Assembly (NCBI GenBank): GCA_045110675.1
Contig: JBGCGJ010000010.1
Span: 32,529-96,528, forward strand
Source: JBALVT01 sp045110675
Lineage (GTDB): Bacteria; Pseudomonadota; Gammaproteobacteria; Pseudomonadales; Halieaceae
Length of the DNA: 64,000 nucleotides
Reading direction: 5' to 3'
In this document: one piece after another, positions 1-7,595 of the stretch
Layout: every line of letters begins with the position of its first letter
Position numbering within the stretch: position 1 is the first letter of the stretch
Translations under genes and position numbers: made by a program
Notes under the pieces: generated by a model
What the model saw: only the letters and a program-made list of their open reading frames with translations
What the model was told of the DNA's origin: nothing
Database searches by the model: none

Positions 1-110
1 ATGCAGCCGACATCATCTCGGTCACCCACAAGGATGCTATCTTCCTCGGCTTCAGCCCACCACTCCGGCGGAACCGCCATCGTCCACCACTCAGTTTCCA
101 GTACATTCAT
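1..110 (-). CDS. 5'-terminal part of an unrecognised conserved-looking protein
   Basis: A minus-strand frame starts with an ATG at 108-110 and runs off the left edge without a stop. The visible residues are MNVLETEWWTMAVPPEWW followed by an acidic stretch (AEAEED). Position next to rimI and a protein-like composition suggest a real gene. I do not recognise a domain in the first 36 residues. The start lies 11 bp beyond the rimI stop, so it is probably the next gene of the same operon. Confidence 0.55.
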   Translation of the reverse strand, partial: MNVLETEWWTMAVPPEWWAEAEEDSILVGDRDDVGC

Positions 111-120
111 ACAACAGCAC

Positions 121-573
121 TCACAGTATTTTTGACATTAACAACGCATCTTCGCGACCGACACAAGCGCGATAATAATTGCGGCGCTCACCTTCGATGT
201 TAAAACCCAGGCCGGTATAGAAAGCTAAGGCGGCATTGTTGGACCTGCGAACATCCAGAAAACAGCGTTTTACGCCAAGATCCCTCATTTGCCGGACCGC
301 TTCGCTCAACAAAGTGGAGGCCAATCCACGCCTCTGATGGTCGGGATCTACCGCAATATTATGGATATTGCCTTCGTCCAATACCAGATTAAAGAAAACA
401 AAACCGACCACCACTGCTTCGATCTCAATAACCAGCGCTTGATTGCGCTCATTGTCGGCGTCAATACTCTGTTGGATTTGACCGGGTGACCAAGGGAATT
501 CAGAGGCTCGTGCATCGATACCCCAGACAACACCACCATCGCCAGCAATCGCGGGTCTTACCAAGGCAACCAC
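121..573 (-). CDS. rimI: Ribosomal-protein-alanine N-acetyltransferase RimI (GNAT family)
   Basis: Probable cytoplasmic GNAT enzyme that acetylates the N-terminal alanine of ribosomal protein S18 using acetyl-CoA. The acetyl-CoA-binding signature is visible as IAVDPDHQRRGLASTLL, followed by the typical C-terminal LDVRRSNNAALAFYTGLGF block and an NYYR motif near the end. The open frame extends much further upstream, but those residues overlap the preceding gene and do not look like RimI. I chose a GTG at 571-573, just after the upstream stop (TAA at 576-578), which gives about 150 residues, the usual family length. No strong ribosome-binding site is seen, and translational coupling to the upstream gene is plausible. 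Confidence 0.85.
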   Translation of the reverse strand: MVALVRPAIAGDGGVVWGIDARASEFPWSPGQIQQSIDADNERNQALVIEIEAVVVGFVFFNLVLDEGNIHNIAVDPDHQRRGLASTLLSEAVRQMRDLGVKRCFLDVRRSNNAALAFYTGLGFNIEGERRNYYRACVGREDALLMSKIL

Positions 574-575
574 GA

Positions 576-1277
576 TTAAACGCGATACGGCAGGAGATCC
601 TGCCAAACACCTTTTTTCAAAGCTGGCTGGTGCAACATCTGCGACGTACTTAGGGTGAGAATTTGGTGTTCGGTGCTGAGCTGATCCAGAGCCACCCACT
701 GCTGGCATGCACTCCCTAGCAGGACGATGCCGCGCGCGCTGGACTGCTCCATTTTTCGATTAATAAACCCACCCAAGGCGCCACGCGCGGCCTCGACGCC
801 GGTGTCGAGTTGGTCATTGGTATAGATCGGCCAGTTAAACTGGGCGACTTCTGGCTTTTCGGAACCACAACCCAGAGCGCTCGCCATCGCCTGTACGAGT
901 TGCACCTGATCCCGCATCAATGCCTGCTGTAAAGGCAACTCCTCGAGCCACAACCAACCCTCGGTAAGAAATGCGGCAATACCAAATTCAACGGCTGCCG
1001 CCGATCCGGAACTCACGGGGGGTGTTTTGTCGCTGCTCGCAGATTCAGAGCGCAACTGGGGCTCAAAATCCAGCGAGGGCATTTGTGCAGCAGCACGCGG
1101 CCTGGCAGGCGCGGGAGCATCCGTGGGTTTATCAATGATAGAAGGCATCGATGGAGTATTGAGAGACTTAACCACCGCCAGCTTTAGCGTAACTGCGCTA
1201 CCGGGTATTTGCGCGCGCGATACATAGGTTTCGATACCCATGGCATCCAGATAGGCCCTGCGTGTGAGTTCGTGCAT
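576..1277 (-). CDS. Probable DNA polymerase III psi-subunit-like protein (HolD role), upstream of rimI
   Basis: About 233 residues from the ATG at 1275-1277, which has GGGA seven to eight bases upstream. An in-frame start at 1364 would overlap the preceding gene. The N-terminus MHELTRRAYLDAMGIETYVS is followed by a Pro/Ala-rich linker and a C-terminal domain containing GIVLLGSACQQW. In pseudomonads the cryptic psi subunit of the DNA polymerase III clamp loader is encoded directly upstream of rimI. The assignment here rests on that position, the N-terminal helix and the linker layout, not on close similarity. It would link the clamp loader to SSB. The stop lies 2 bp before the rimI start. Confidence 0.55.
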   Translation of the reverse strand: MHELTRRAYLDAMGIETYVSRAQIPGSAVTLKLAVVKSLNTPSMPSIIDKPTDAPAPARPRAAAQMPSLDFEPQLRSESASSDKTPPVSSGSAAAVEFGIAAFLTEGWLWLEELPLQQALMRDQVQLVQAMASALGCGSEKPEVAQFNWPIYTNDQLDTGVEAARGALGGFINRKMEQSSARGIVLLGSACQQWVALDQLSTEHQILTLSTSQMLHQPALKKGVWQDLLPYRV

Positions 1278-1348
1278 ATCATTCCCATTGGAGCCAGAGG
1301 AGGTGGCGTTCAGCGCTGCGCTGAAGTTTACCAGATTATCCGTTCGAG

Positions 1349-2197
1349 CTATATCAGGCGCCAACCATGAGTGTTGAAAAATCGAACACCGGATCGCATA
1401 AACATCGCCACATGGCGAAATCCCTTACTGGCTGCATATCCGCCGTGGTGAACAATCTCAACAGCGGGATCAAACACCGTTCGACCAAAATCGCGCAGAC
1501 GCAAAGTGAGATCAAAATCTTCAAAGTAGAGGAAGTATTTTTCGTTGAAGCCACCGACTTTAGTAAAGGGCTCGGACCGGAGCATCATGAAGCAACCACT
1601 AGCCAAATCAATATTGGCAACCTCGACACCGCTACAAACATCCCGCATTTCGTAATCATCAAGCCGCGCCTGGAAGAGTCTGCGCAAAAAGACGGGGGAG
1701 AATGCCCGCAAAAGCAAAACGAACACCGTGGGGAAACGCTTACACAGGTATTCCTGTGAGCCATCTTCGCCTGTGACTCGAGGAGACAACAACACAACAG
1801 CTTCGTCAATCAGGAGGTGGTTGAGCGCCACGGAGATAGCAGGTTTCGCAATTTCAACATCGGGGTTTAACACCAGATGAAAATCGCTCTGAAGATTTTC
1901 TAGTGGATAATTGTTACCTGCGCCAAAACCCGTATTCTGCTCCGCCACGTGATAATTAATGCTGAAAAACTCAGCATCAGGAATATTTTCCAGTAAACTT
2001 CTTACCTGAGCACTGTAAGCCGAATCGACGGAGTGATCGACAATATATAAAGACAAGGTCTCAAGATAGTCATCCTGTCTAGCCTTGGAGCTCGACAAAA
2101 GGAGGCTTTGCAAAGTGCTCTGCAGATGCTCCAACGAGCTGCCGTATAAAACGATAGAGACAGACAAGTGGGCGGGTTTGAGTCGCTTGTTTTCCAT
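1349..2197 (-). CDS. Family 2 glycosyltransferase (rhamnosyltransferase-like)
   Basis: A 282-residue GT-A-fold glycosyltransferase. The N-terminus SVSIVLYGSSLEHLQSTL is the nucleotide-sugar-binding strand, NTGFGAGNN is the GT2 motif after it, and LNPDVE supplies the metal-binding acidic motif. FLYFEDFDLTLRLRDFG is the usual C-terminal catalytic ED block. This pattern is shared with dTDP-rhamnosyl transferases. The ATG at 2195-2197 is divergent from the NRAMP gene 63 bp away. The 3' end lies 71 bp before the psi-like start, so read-through into the rimI operon is possible. The acceptor is unknown. Confidence 0.8.
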   Translation of the reverse strand: MENKRLKPAHLSVSIVLYGSSLEHLQSTLQSLLLSSSKARQDDYLETLSLYIVDHSVDSAYSAQVRSLLENIPDAEFFSINYHVAEQNTGFGAGNNYPLENLQSDFHLVLNPDVEIAKPAISVALNHLLIDEAVVLLSPRVTGEDGSQEYLCKRFPTVFVLLLRAFSPVFLRRLFQARLDDYEMRDVCSGVEVANIDLASGCFMMLRSEPFTKVGGFNEKYFLYFEDFDLTLRLRDFGRTVFDPAVEIVHHGGYAASKGFRHVAMFMRSGVRFFNTHGWRLI

Positions 2198-2260
2198 GGG
2201 CGAATGGTAGCAGGTATTTTCACCGCTTCGAATTGAGAACAGCGAGAACCAATAAACAAG

Positions 2261-3475
2261 ATGAAAACGCTCGGAAAAATGGGCCCAGGACTGCTGGTAA
2301 CCGCAGCCTTTATAGGCCCAGGCACGATTACGACCGCCAGCGCGGCAGGAGCCAACTACGGGTTTGCCCTACTGTGGGCTCTGGTATTTTCCGTTTTCGC
2401 CACAGTGGTCTTGCAAGAGATGGCAGCCAGACTAGGGCTTGTTACCCGCCTGAGCCTGGCAGAAGCAATGCGTGGCACTGGAACCCCTAACCTGGCATCC
2501 AAATTTTCCGTGGTCTTGGTGATCGCCGCCATCGGCTTCGGCAACGCTGCCTACGAAGTCGGCAACATAGCGGGAGCTGCGCTGGCCGCGAGCAGCGTCA
2601 GTGGGATTAGTGTCGCAAGGTGGTCGCTCATGATTGGAGTATGCTCAGGCGCTTTGCTGGCAACGGGCAGATACAAGGTTCTCGAAGGCGTCTTGGTTGT
2701 TCTTGTGCTGATAATGAGCGCACTGTTCGTGGTAACAGCGATTGTTCTCACACCGGACATGATCGAAATAGTTAAGGGGATGCTCGTTCCGACTCTGCCT
2801 TCGGGCTCGGTTCTGACTGTGATAGGCCTGATCGGAACCACGGTTGTCCCTTATAACCTGTTTTTACATGCCAATGCGGTTCGGGAGAAATGGGCGGCGG
2901 AAGAAAATCTCGAAGACAGTATTCGCGAGTCCCGATGGGATACCGGATTGTCCGTGGGTTTGGGGGGATTAATCACCCTTGCTGTTATGAGCACTGCCGC
3001 CACCGCGTTTTTCCGAACCGGACTAGAGTTTAACGCTCAGTCAATGGGCACGCAGTTGGAGCCTTTATTAGGGGATCAGGCAAAGCTGATTTTCGCGACC
3101 GGCCTGTTCGCCGGAGGCATAACCAGTGCCATTACCGCGCCTCTGGCGGCCGCCTATGCGGTGTGTGGAGCAATGGGGTGGTCACAGGATTTGCACTCAA
3201 CCCGATTTAGGATGGTATGGGGCACCGTGCTGGCATCGGGGACGATCCTGGCAGCCGCTGGCAGCAAACCTTTGGCCGCTATTCTCTTCGCGCAGGTGGC
3301 GAACGGTTTCCTATTACCTTTTGTGGCGATATTTTTGCTAGTGATAATGAACAATCGGACCTTGTTAAAAGACCATTGCAATGGAATATGGGCAAACTTG
3401 CTGGGTGGCCTGGTTGTACTGGTCGCTATAGGGTTGGGCGCCATCAAACTCTTTCGCATATTCGGTGTGGTTTGA
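2261..3475 (+). CDS. NRAMP-family metal transporter with a non-canonical ion site
   Basis: A 404-residue, roughly 11-helix inner-membrane transporter of the NRAMP/SLC11 fold. The overall TM1 and TM6 patterns are clear. The TM1 metal-binding DPGN is replaced by GPGT (residues 19-22), so both acidic and amide ligands are gone. The TM6 MPH is replaced by VPY (196-198), so the sulfur ligand that selects for Mn2+ and Fe2+ is missing. These changes argue against a standard MntH. They resemble, from memory, NRAMP-related Mg2+ transporters. The substrate is therefore left open. The ATG at 2261 begins 63 bp from the divergent GT2 gene. No metal riboswitch is recognisable in that short gap. Confidence 0.8.
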   Translation: MKTLGKMGPGLLVTAAFIGPGTITTASAAGANYGFALLWALVFSVFATVVLQEMAARLGLVTRLSLAEAMRGTGTPNLASKFSVVLVIAAIGFGNAAYEVGNIAGAALAASSVSGISVARWSLMIGVCSGALLATGRYKVLEGVLVVLVLIMSALFVVTAIVLTPDMIEIVKGMLVPTLPSGSVLTVIGLIGTTVVPYNLFLHANAVREKWAAEENLEDSIRESRWDTGLSVGLGGLITLAVMSTAATAFFRTGLEFNAQSMGTQLEPLLGDQAKLIFATGLFAGGITSAITAPLAAAYAVCGAMGWSQDLHSTRFRMVWGTVLASGTILAAAGSKPLAAILFAQVANGFLLPFVAIFLLVIMNNRTLLKDHCNGIWANLLGGLVVLVAIGLGAIKLFRIFGVV

Positions 3476-3862
3476 ACGAGCTAGCCCAGTGCCACAAAGC
3501 GTGAAAAATCCCATAATGTTCTAGTCTTGATGATCAGGAAAAAACACTGTCTGACAGCCACTTTCCAACACCTGAGCGTAAAATACTGTTTTCAAAGGAG
3601 AATTATAACCAAAACGAATAACTTTGACCTATGGCAGTCCATCCCTCATTCACGGCGAGCTCAATCGAGCCCAAAGAACTTTGTGTATAAAATCACAAAA
3701 AGCCCGTATCGCCATGTTATTTATAAAGTTTTCAGTTCTATACGTGGTAGTCTTGGGGTAAATTGGGGTTGAGTAGTTTAGGCACGGGGCAAACAGCTCA
3801 ATAACAGTAAAGTCCGTATCACAATAAAAGACCTTCTATACAGTGGGCAATAGGGGAAGAAG
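3476..3862 (+). other. Non-coding gap between the transporter and the lipoprotein gene
   Basis: This 387-bp stretch has no convincing gene. The only plus-strand frame (3527-3772) is Arg/Lys/Ser-rich, lacks a recognisable domain and has no good ribosome-binding site. The last 20 bases contain GGGGAAGAAG just before the lipoprotein ATG. The promoter of that gene presumably lies here, but I cannot place it. Confidence 0.4.
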
Positions 3863-6028
3863 ATGATCACTTGGTTCGCCAGGAACTTTAGCCGGCTTTC
3901 AGTCACATTTATCACCGTACTCACGCTCGCAGCCTGCGGCGGTGGGGGTGGCGGAAGTGACGGCCCGAATTTTCTACCTGATAGAGACGACGGCAATGCC
4001 AACAACATCCGACTGCTGTTGGAATTCGTTGATTCCCTGGGTAATCCCACTGATACGGTAACAACCGCAAACCCTGCCACCCTCACGGTAACGGTAACTG
4101 AAGGGCCAAACCCATCGGTAGGCACCATTGTTTCCGCTGTCACAACATCGGCTGTTGGTTTGATTCTGCCTGAGTCCGGTACGGCATTGACCGACGCCAA
4201 TGGCGAAGCAGTGTTTCAAGTTTTACCGGGTCCGAACTTCGGCGCTACCGAACTTCGAGCCTCCGTCGAGGTAGAGGGCGGAGAGCCGATTGTGGCCTCA
4301 CTCACATTCCGGGTTGAGCGACCCGATCTCAGAGTGGGTTACTTCAATGGCGATACGTTTATCGAAGGTGAAATAGGACTACTCACTGACAGCCTCTCCT
4401 CAAGCGGTAGCACCCTACTTCGACTTGCGGTTGTCGACAGCAATGGCAACGAAGCCACCACAGCTGAGGATATTATTCTGAGGAGCCAGTGTGTTGTTGA
4501 TGGCTTAGCGACACTACCCGAAATGGTGACCACAGCCAACGGTCGCGCCACCGCCACGTATACGGCGACAGGCTGCGGCGGTGACGACCAGATTTCCGCC
4601 ACATTGGTTAACGGAGGCTCACAAGCCTTTGCCTCTATCAACATCGCTTCCCCACAGGTCAACGCGATAAACTTTGTTTCTGCGACACCGGAGCTGATAG
4701 CACTCAGAGGTACGGGTGGCTCAGCGCGCCAGGAGACATCGGAAGTAGTATTCCTGGTTGCGGATGGATCAGGAGCACCGCTCAGCGGACAGGTAGTGGA
4801 TTTCTCCTTATCAACCGGTATCGGTGGAGTCGCACTATTGAATTCATCTACAGTTTCCGATCCGATGGGCCAAGCGATTGCGCAGGTCACTGCCGGTGAT
4901 GTAGCGACCCCAGTCAGAGTGATCGCGTCGATCGAAACCACGGATAACAACGGTAACCCACTCAATCTTTCCACCATCTCGGATGTTCTGATTATCAGCT
5001 CTGGTTTGCCAGATCAAAACTCGATCAGTCTGTCTTTTGAGACTCTCAACATTGCAGGTGCAGGATCTACCGATGGCCTCACCACCAATGTTACGGTGAG
5101 GATGGCCGATAAATTCAACAACCCCGTACCGGATGGCACGAGCGCCTTGTTTTCGACCGAATACGGGTCAATAGGCAGTTCCTGCACCACCGTCGATGGC
5201 AGCTGTTCGGTAGTTTGGACTAGCCAGGAACCCCGTTTTCCGACGTTCAATTTAGATCTTGTCAAAACAACCAGCAATACGAATTGTCCGAGTATATTGC
5301 TGAACGGCACAGGACCTTGCCCCGGAGATCTTGGACCGATCAGGGGGCGGCGTTCAACCGTTCTGGTGACCGCTATCGGCGAAGAGTTTTTCGTTGATGC
5401 GAATGGCAACGGAGTCTATGACGAAAATGAAGAGTTCGAAAACCTTACTGAGGCCTTCATCGACCACAACGAAGATGGAGAATATACACCGGTAGCGAGT
5501 CCGAATGATTTATCGGGCTCTGAAGAGACCTTTGTCGATTTCAACGGTGATGGTGTATTTAGCCAAAACGTTGACCCCAATACCGGTATGGGCGTCTACA
5601 ACGGCATTCTATGTCCACTGGTTGGCGATGGCGTGTTCTGCAGCCGAGAGCTGGTCAACGTCCGGGCATCTGGAACGATTGTTATGTCCGAGGGCTTGGA
5701 TATCATCGCAGTCAATAGCTCGGGTGGCAAAGTGAGTAGCTTGAATGAAAATCAAAGCTATACGCTCTACTTGGCGGATTTGTATAACAATCCTCCAGCA
5801 GGGAGTGCATCCATTGGACTGTCCACCAAAGATGACTGCGAAATTGTCAACAATCCGGTAACTTCGGTTCCCGATAGCAACGCGATTGGTGCATTCGGTA
5901 TCTTTGTTCAAATTCAGGGTGATGGTGATGTCGGAGGTGGGAGCTTTACGATTACCGCTGAGAACGGCAACATCACGACAAGCAGAACGTTCCCCTGTAT
6001 TACGGTGCCGGATCCCAATGTCCCGTAA
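3863..6028 (+). CDS. Large Ig-like (Big-1/invasin-type) outer-membrane lipoprotein
   Basis: A 721-residue secreted lipoprotein. A signal peptide ends in the lipobox LAAC (Cys25), followed by a run of six Gly and then Ser-Asp. Gly at +2 predicts the outer membrane. The body is a series of beta-rich modules with Big-1-like phrases such as DANGEAVFQV, NGRATATY and DPMGQAIAQV, each ending in a Thr/Val-rich strand. Around residues 510-570 are three Ca2+-loop-like acidic segments (DANGNGVYDENEEF, DHNEDGEY, DFNGDGVF). Cys pairs occur from about residue 205 onward. A ribosome-binding site (GGGGAAGAAG) abuts the ATG and a strong terminator follows, so it is a monocistronic unit. It is probably an adhesin or surface scaffold. 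The partner is unknown. Confidence 0.75.
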   Translation: MITWFARNFSRLSVTFITVLTLAACGGGGGGSDGPNFLPDRDDGNANNIRLLLEFVDSLGNPTDTVTTANPATLTVTVTEGPNPSVGTIVSAVTTSAVGLILPESGTALTDANGEAVFQVLPGPNFGATELRASVEVEGGEPIVASLTFRVERPDLRVGYFNGDTFIEGEIGLLTDSLSSSGSTLLRLAVVDSNGNEATTAEDIILRSQCVVDGLATLPEMVTTANGRATATYTATGCGGDDQISATLVNGGSQAFASINIASPQVNAINFVSATPELIALRGTGGSARQETSEVVFLVADGSGAPLSGQVVDFSLSTGIGGVALLNSSTVSDPMGQAIAQVTAGDVATPVRVIASIETTDNNGNPLNLSTISDVLIISSGLPDQNSISLSFETLNIAGAGSTDGLTTNVTVRMADKFNNPVPDGTSALFSTEYGSIGSSCTTVDGSCSVVWTSQEPRFPTFNLDLVKTTSNTNCPSILLNGTGPCPGDLGPIRGRRSTVLVTAIGEEFFVDANGNGVYDENEEFENLTEAFIDHNEDGEYTPVASPNDLSGSEETFVDFNGDGVFSQNVDPNTGMGVYNGILCPLVGDGVFCSRELVNVRASGTIVMSEGLDIIAVNSSGGKVSSLNENQSYTLYLADLYNNPPAGSASIGLSTKDDCEIVNNPVTSVPDSNAIGAFGIFVQIQGDGDVGGGSFTITAENGNITTSRTFPCITVPDPNVP

Positions 6029-6085
6029 ATTGACATTCGCAAAGCCTTTCCTCAGTTAAAAACACGCGAAAGGAATAGACTCGAG

Positions 6086-6119
6086 AAAGGCCGTATAGAT
6101 TGATCTATACGGCCTTTTT
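6086..6119 (+). terminator. Rho-independent terminator of the lipoprotein gene
   Basis: A perfect long stem (AAAGGCCGTATAGAT pairing with ATCTATACGGCCTTT around a two-base TG loop) is followed by a T-run. It lies 58 bp after the lipoprotein stop. The AAAGG side also provides A residues opposite the T-run, so it may act in both directions, but the secretion operon stops at 6237, well before it. Confidence 0.85.
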
Positions 6120-6236
6120 ATTTGACTAAGAATGAATTGAAGCCTTTCGTGACTAGCCGTCTTCGCGATCACTATGCCGCGGCCGTCACCCGGAAATCAC
6201 AACGGCGAGTTTTGCTAGCGGCGGATAGATGTCGCA

Positions 6237-7595
6237 CTATCGCTGGGTAAACGCGCTCTGAAAGCCCCTTGTAACAGGCTTGAGAAGATACTGCATAATC
6301 GTTTTAGAGCCCGTGATGATATCAACCTGAACCGTCATCCCCGGAATAACTGACATTTGCCCCTCGCTTTCACCCAACCAGGATTTCTCCAAACCTACTT
6401 TAACTTTGTAGTAAGGGTTAGCATTCTCATCCAAATAAGTGGATGGAGAAATTTGCCGCACAGACCCTTTAATCGTCCCAAAGCGAGATGAATCGTAGCT
6501 ATCTACCCGTATGTCAGCCAGCTGGCCCGGGCGAACATACCCCACCTCATCTGGCATGAGTCGAGACTCTATAATCATCTCGTCCTCGACGGGCACAATT
6601 TGCATAATCACTTCACCGGGCCCAACCACCGCGTTGATCGTCGTCACAGCTAAGCCTTGCACAATACCTTTTACAGGAGAATAAACCATTAGCCGGTCCA
6701 CCTTATCCTTAGCTTTAATTAAAGCGCTGTCCACTTCAGCAAGCTCATTTTCGGCCGTAGCGGCCTCACGTTCCATTTCCTGTTCCTGTTTGGCTATCAC
6801 TTCATCGAGGTGCTTTCGCTCCTCTGCTAGGGCACGACGAGCAACCGAAACGCTGTCTACAGTTGATTTGAGATCACTTTGCAATGATGCGTGCTCGCTT
6901 TGAATTCTCAACAAGTCAGACTGCGAAATAGCATGCCGCTCGGCAAGTTCACTGCGAATATCCACCTGTTTTTGCAGTAGTTCGGTTTCCCTTTCCAACA
7001 CTACAACCTGATTCTTTTGACGTTGTAACTCACTGATCCGCTGCTGTATGCGTGCTTCAACCACTTCCACCGCTACTCGGTAACTCGCAACCTGTGTGCG
7101 ATAGGCTTCCTCTTCCTTGGCGGAAAGGTGAGGATAGCTCTCATGAAATTTGGCGAAGTTGGGAACCGAACCTGCCTTTATCGCAGCTAGGCGCTCAAGA
7201 TCAAGCGTCAGAATAGTTTTGCGAATTTGCAGCTGATCAAATTCAGATTGCGATGCCGGAGGAGCAAAGTTAACCAATAGATCACCGGCCTCCACTCGAT
7301 CGCCATCCTCGACAAACACATTGCCTATCAACCCGCCCTCCAAATGTTGGATGCTGTGAATATGTCCAAGTGGGATAACTTTGCCACCCGCTACTGTCAC
7401 TTCGCTGATACGAGTTAGCGACATCCAGATAATCATCGCCAGGATGAATCCCAGAATAATGTAAATGGAGTATTTTACGATGCTGGCAACGCCTTCCTCT
7501 TCCAGTTGAATCGCCTGCGCGAGGAAGCGCGCCCTCGCTCGAGGCAAAACCGACCCTGTACTAACACCACTTCCCTCATTAATTTTGCTCATCAT
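6237..7595 (-). CDS. Type I secretion membrane-fusion (adaptor) protein, HlyD family
   Basis: A 452-residue periplasmic adaptor that bridges the inner-membrane ABC exporter and a TolC-type channel. It has one N-terminal transmembrane helix (about residues 38-62, YSIYIILGFILAMIIWMSL), then a first half-lipoyl hairpin (GGLIGNVFVEDGDRVEAGDL). A long alpha-helical coiled coil follows (about 130-290), then the second half-lipoyl (VYSPVKGIVQGLAV) and the beta-barrel with GMTVQVDI near the C-terminus. Its start overlaps the stop of the upstream ABC gene by ATGA, which indicates translational coupling. It is the last gene of the three-gene operon. No outer-membrane TolC gene is in the window. Confidence 0.9.
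   Translation of the reverse strand: MMSKINEGSGVSTGSVLPRARARFLAQAIQLEEEGVASIVKYSIYIILGFILAMIIWMSLTRISEVTVAGGKVIPLGHIHSIQHLEGGLIGNVFVEDGDRVEAGDLLVNFAPPASQSEFDQLQIRKTILTLDLERLAAIKAGSVPNFAKFHESYPHLSAKEEEAYRTQVASYRVAVEVVEARIQQRISELQRQKNQVVVLERETELLQKQVDIRSELAERHAISQSDLLRIQSEHASLQSDLKSTVDSVSVARRALAEERKHLDEVIAKQEQEMEREAATAENELAEVDSALIKAKDKVDRLMVYSPVKGIVQGLAVTTINAVVGPGEVIMQIVPVEDEMIIESRLMPDEVGYVRPGQLADIRVDSYDSSRFGTIKGSVRQISPSTYLDENANPYYKVKVGLEKSWLGESEGQMSVIPGMTVQVDIITGSKTIMQYLLKPVTRGFQSAFTQR

Noticed and set aside
3527..3772. Small plus-strand frame before the Ig-like lipoprotein
   Set aside because: Basic, random-looking composition, no ribosome-binding site and no family resemblance.
4339..4977. 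212-codon minus-strand frame opposite the Ig-like lipoprotein
   Set aside because: It mirrors Ser/Thr/Val repeats of the real gene and has no coding signal of its own.
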